From Enterococcaceae bacterium (GTDB lineage Bacteria > Bacillota > Bacilli > Lactobacillales > Enterococcaceae), in contig JALCOL010000012.1 in the NCBI GenBank assembly GCA_022649665.1, positions 19,287 to 83,286 on the forward strand: 64,000 nucleotides of DNA. The letters run 5' to 3'. The notes below the pieces were generated by a model. The model had not been told where the DNA came from, did not search any database, and saw only the letters and a program-made list of their open reading frames with translations. The stretch's first letter is position 1; each line of letters starts with the position of its first letter. The translations under genes were made by a program, and so were the position numbers. Positions 63,380 to 64,000 of the stretch are shown here, one piece after another.

Positions 63380-63849
63380 GATCCCATCAGCTCTTTAAAT
63401 GGATCTTCGGGTTCGTCATTCTTCACTTTATTCAAAGCTAGTCTTGATCGTGATTCTAAGGTCATACCTAATGACGTGGCTTGTTTTTTCAAATCGCTCA
63501 TGGCTTGTGATTGAACCCGAACCGCTGGATTGGCTTTTTTTACGCCATTTTCGCAAGTAACAAACGTTCCTGACTTTTTAATTTCTGCTTCCGCAGACTT
63601 GACTCGTGCAAAGGCTAAACAGTATGCCACCAATGACCCATAATCCGTTTCACTCAATGGATAATCTTTTTTTAGAGCAGTGATTACACGTTTCCACTCA
63701 CTTCTGGCACTCGCTGCCATCCAGTCGGGGGGTGTGATATTCACTAAAGGTTGTTGCTTAAACAATTCTTCTCTAGCGTCCACACGAACTGCCTTCTCTT
63801 CGCTTGAAATATTTCCTTTTGTGTCATGTAATAATTTTGGGTGCCCCAT
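63376..63849 (-). CDS. terS: small terminase subunit, P27 family
   Basis: The 157-residue protein is of the P27/Terminase_4 type (WKRVITALKKDYPLSETDYGSLVAYCLAFARVKSAE and NPAVRVQSQAMSDLKKQATSLGM). It recognises the packaging site. AAAGGAGGACAAC precedes ATG. Upstream 63850-64000 has no clear gene; an HNH gene often lies there in phages but none is visible. Confidence 0.88.
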   Translation of the reverse strand: MGHPKLLHDTKGNISSEEKAVRVDAREELFKQQPLVNITPPDWMAASARSEWKRVITALKKDYPLSETDYGSLVAYCLAFARVKSAEAEIKKSGTFVTCENGVKKANPAVRVQSQAMSDLKKQATSLGMTLESRSRLALNKVKNDEPEDPFKELMGS

Positions 63850-64000
63850 GTTGTCCTCCTTTCTGACAAAAGAAAAAGGGTTCTATAATATTTAGTGTTG
63901 GTGGAAAATCCTTCGGGTTTTTCTTCCAGCACTCATTTTTATTCTTGAGGATAGAAATAGAGATATCCAAACTGATAGAATGTAGTCGTCAAAAACAAAC

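Noticed and set aside
56093..64000. Full inducible prophage
   Set aside because: Tail, lysis, integrase and lysogeny genes are not visible, and the head genes are followed on the tail side by small accessory genes. The right side is outside the window, so only a head module can be claimed.

Overview
The window looks like a chromosome segment of a low-to-mid GC Gram-positive coccus or rod of the order Lactobacillales, most likely Enterococcaceae. The basis is inference from content: WxL/DUF916 cell-surface genes with an Mga-like regulator, many sugar PTS operons with cre-like sites, an L-lactate-oxidase-like enzyme, ATG/TTG/GTG starts behind strong GGAGG ribosome sites, and a type II-A CRISPR system of the Streptococcus thermophilus CRISPR1 kind. 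No rRNA or tRNA gene was seen, so the species cannot be fixed.

Left part (1-17.4 kb): a methyltransferase cut by the window edge; a five-gene operon on the minus strand (methyltransferase, fused FecCD permease-ATPase, binding lipoprotein, MoeA-like protein, DUF364 protein) behind a promoter with a Fur-like box, probably for metal or oxyanion uptake; an EFR1-type ferredoxin/flavodoxin; a metallo-beta-lactamase-fold enzyme; a lactate-oxidase-like flavoenzyme; then an Mga-like regulator with a complete WxL surface cluster (DUF916 protein, four WxL proteins, an LPQLG-anchored small protein and a short secreted protein).

Middle (17.8-44.4 kb): a tightly overlapping operon of GH4 glycosidase, GlcNAc-type PTS EIICB, NagA-like amidohydrolase, PLP C-S lyase and M20 deacylase, with a divergent RpiR regulator. 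Its enzymes match, bond for bond, what would be needed to dismantle a mycothiol- or bacillithiol-like thiol pseudodisaccharide; this is the most novel proposal here. It is followed by an hsdR remnant. Then come an ANT(6)-like adenylyltransferase, an eight-gene operon (LacI, TIM barrel, PfkB kinase, HxlA, HxlB, permease, hydantoinase-like protein, ImmA-like peptidase), a MarR/FUSC pair with a perfect operator, a SemiSWEET, a zinc-ribbon membrane protein, the trehalose genes treB-treC/treR, an XRE-MmyB regulator and gap.

Right part (44.5-64 kb): a 16-repeat CRISPR array with csn2, cas2, cas1, a tracrRNA gene and a 1128-residue Cas9, all read on the minus strand; an ATP-grasp protein; a frameshifted coiled-coil secreted protein; a Cof-type HAD phosphatase; and from about 56 kb to the window end an AT-rich phage-like element. 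That element has terS, terL, DUF1056-like, portal, protease-capsid fusion and two head-completion genes but no tail genes before its small accessory genes, which suggests a capsid-forming satellite (cf-PICI) or a prophage remnant. Several genes between 53.8 and 60 kb carry one-base shifts in runs of A; these may be real decay or assembly errors.
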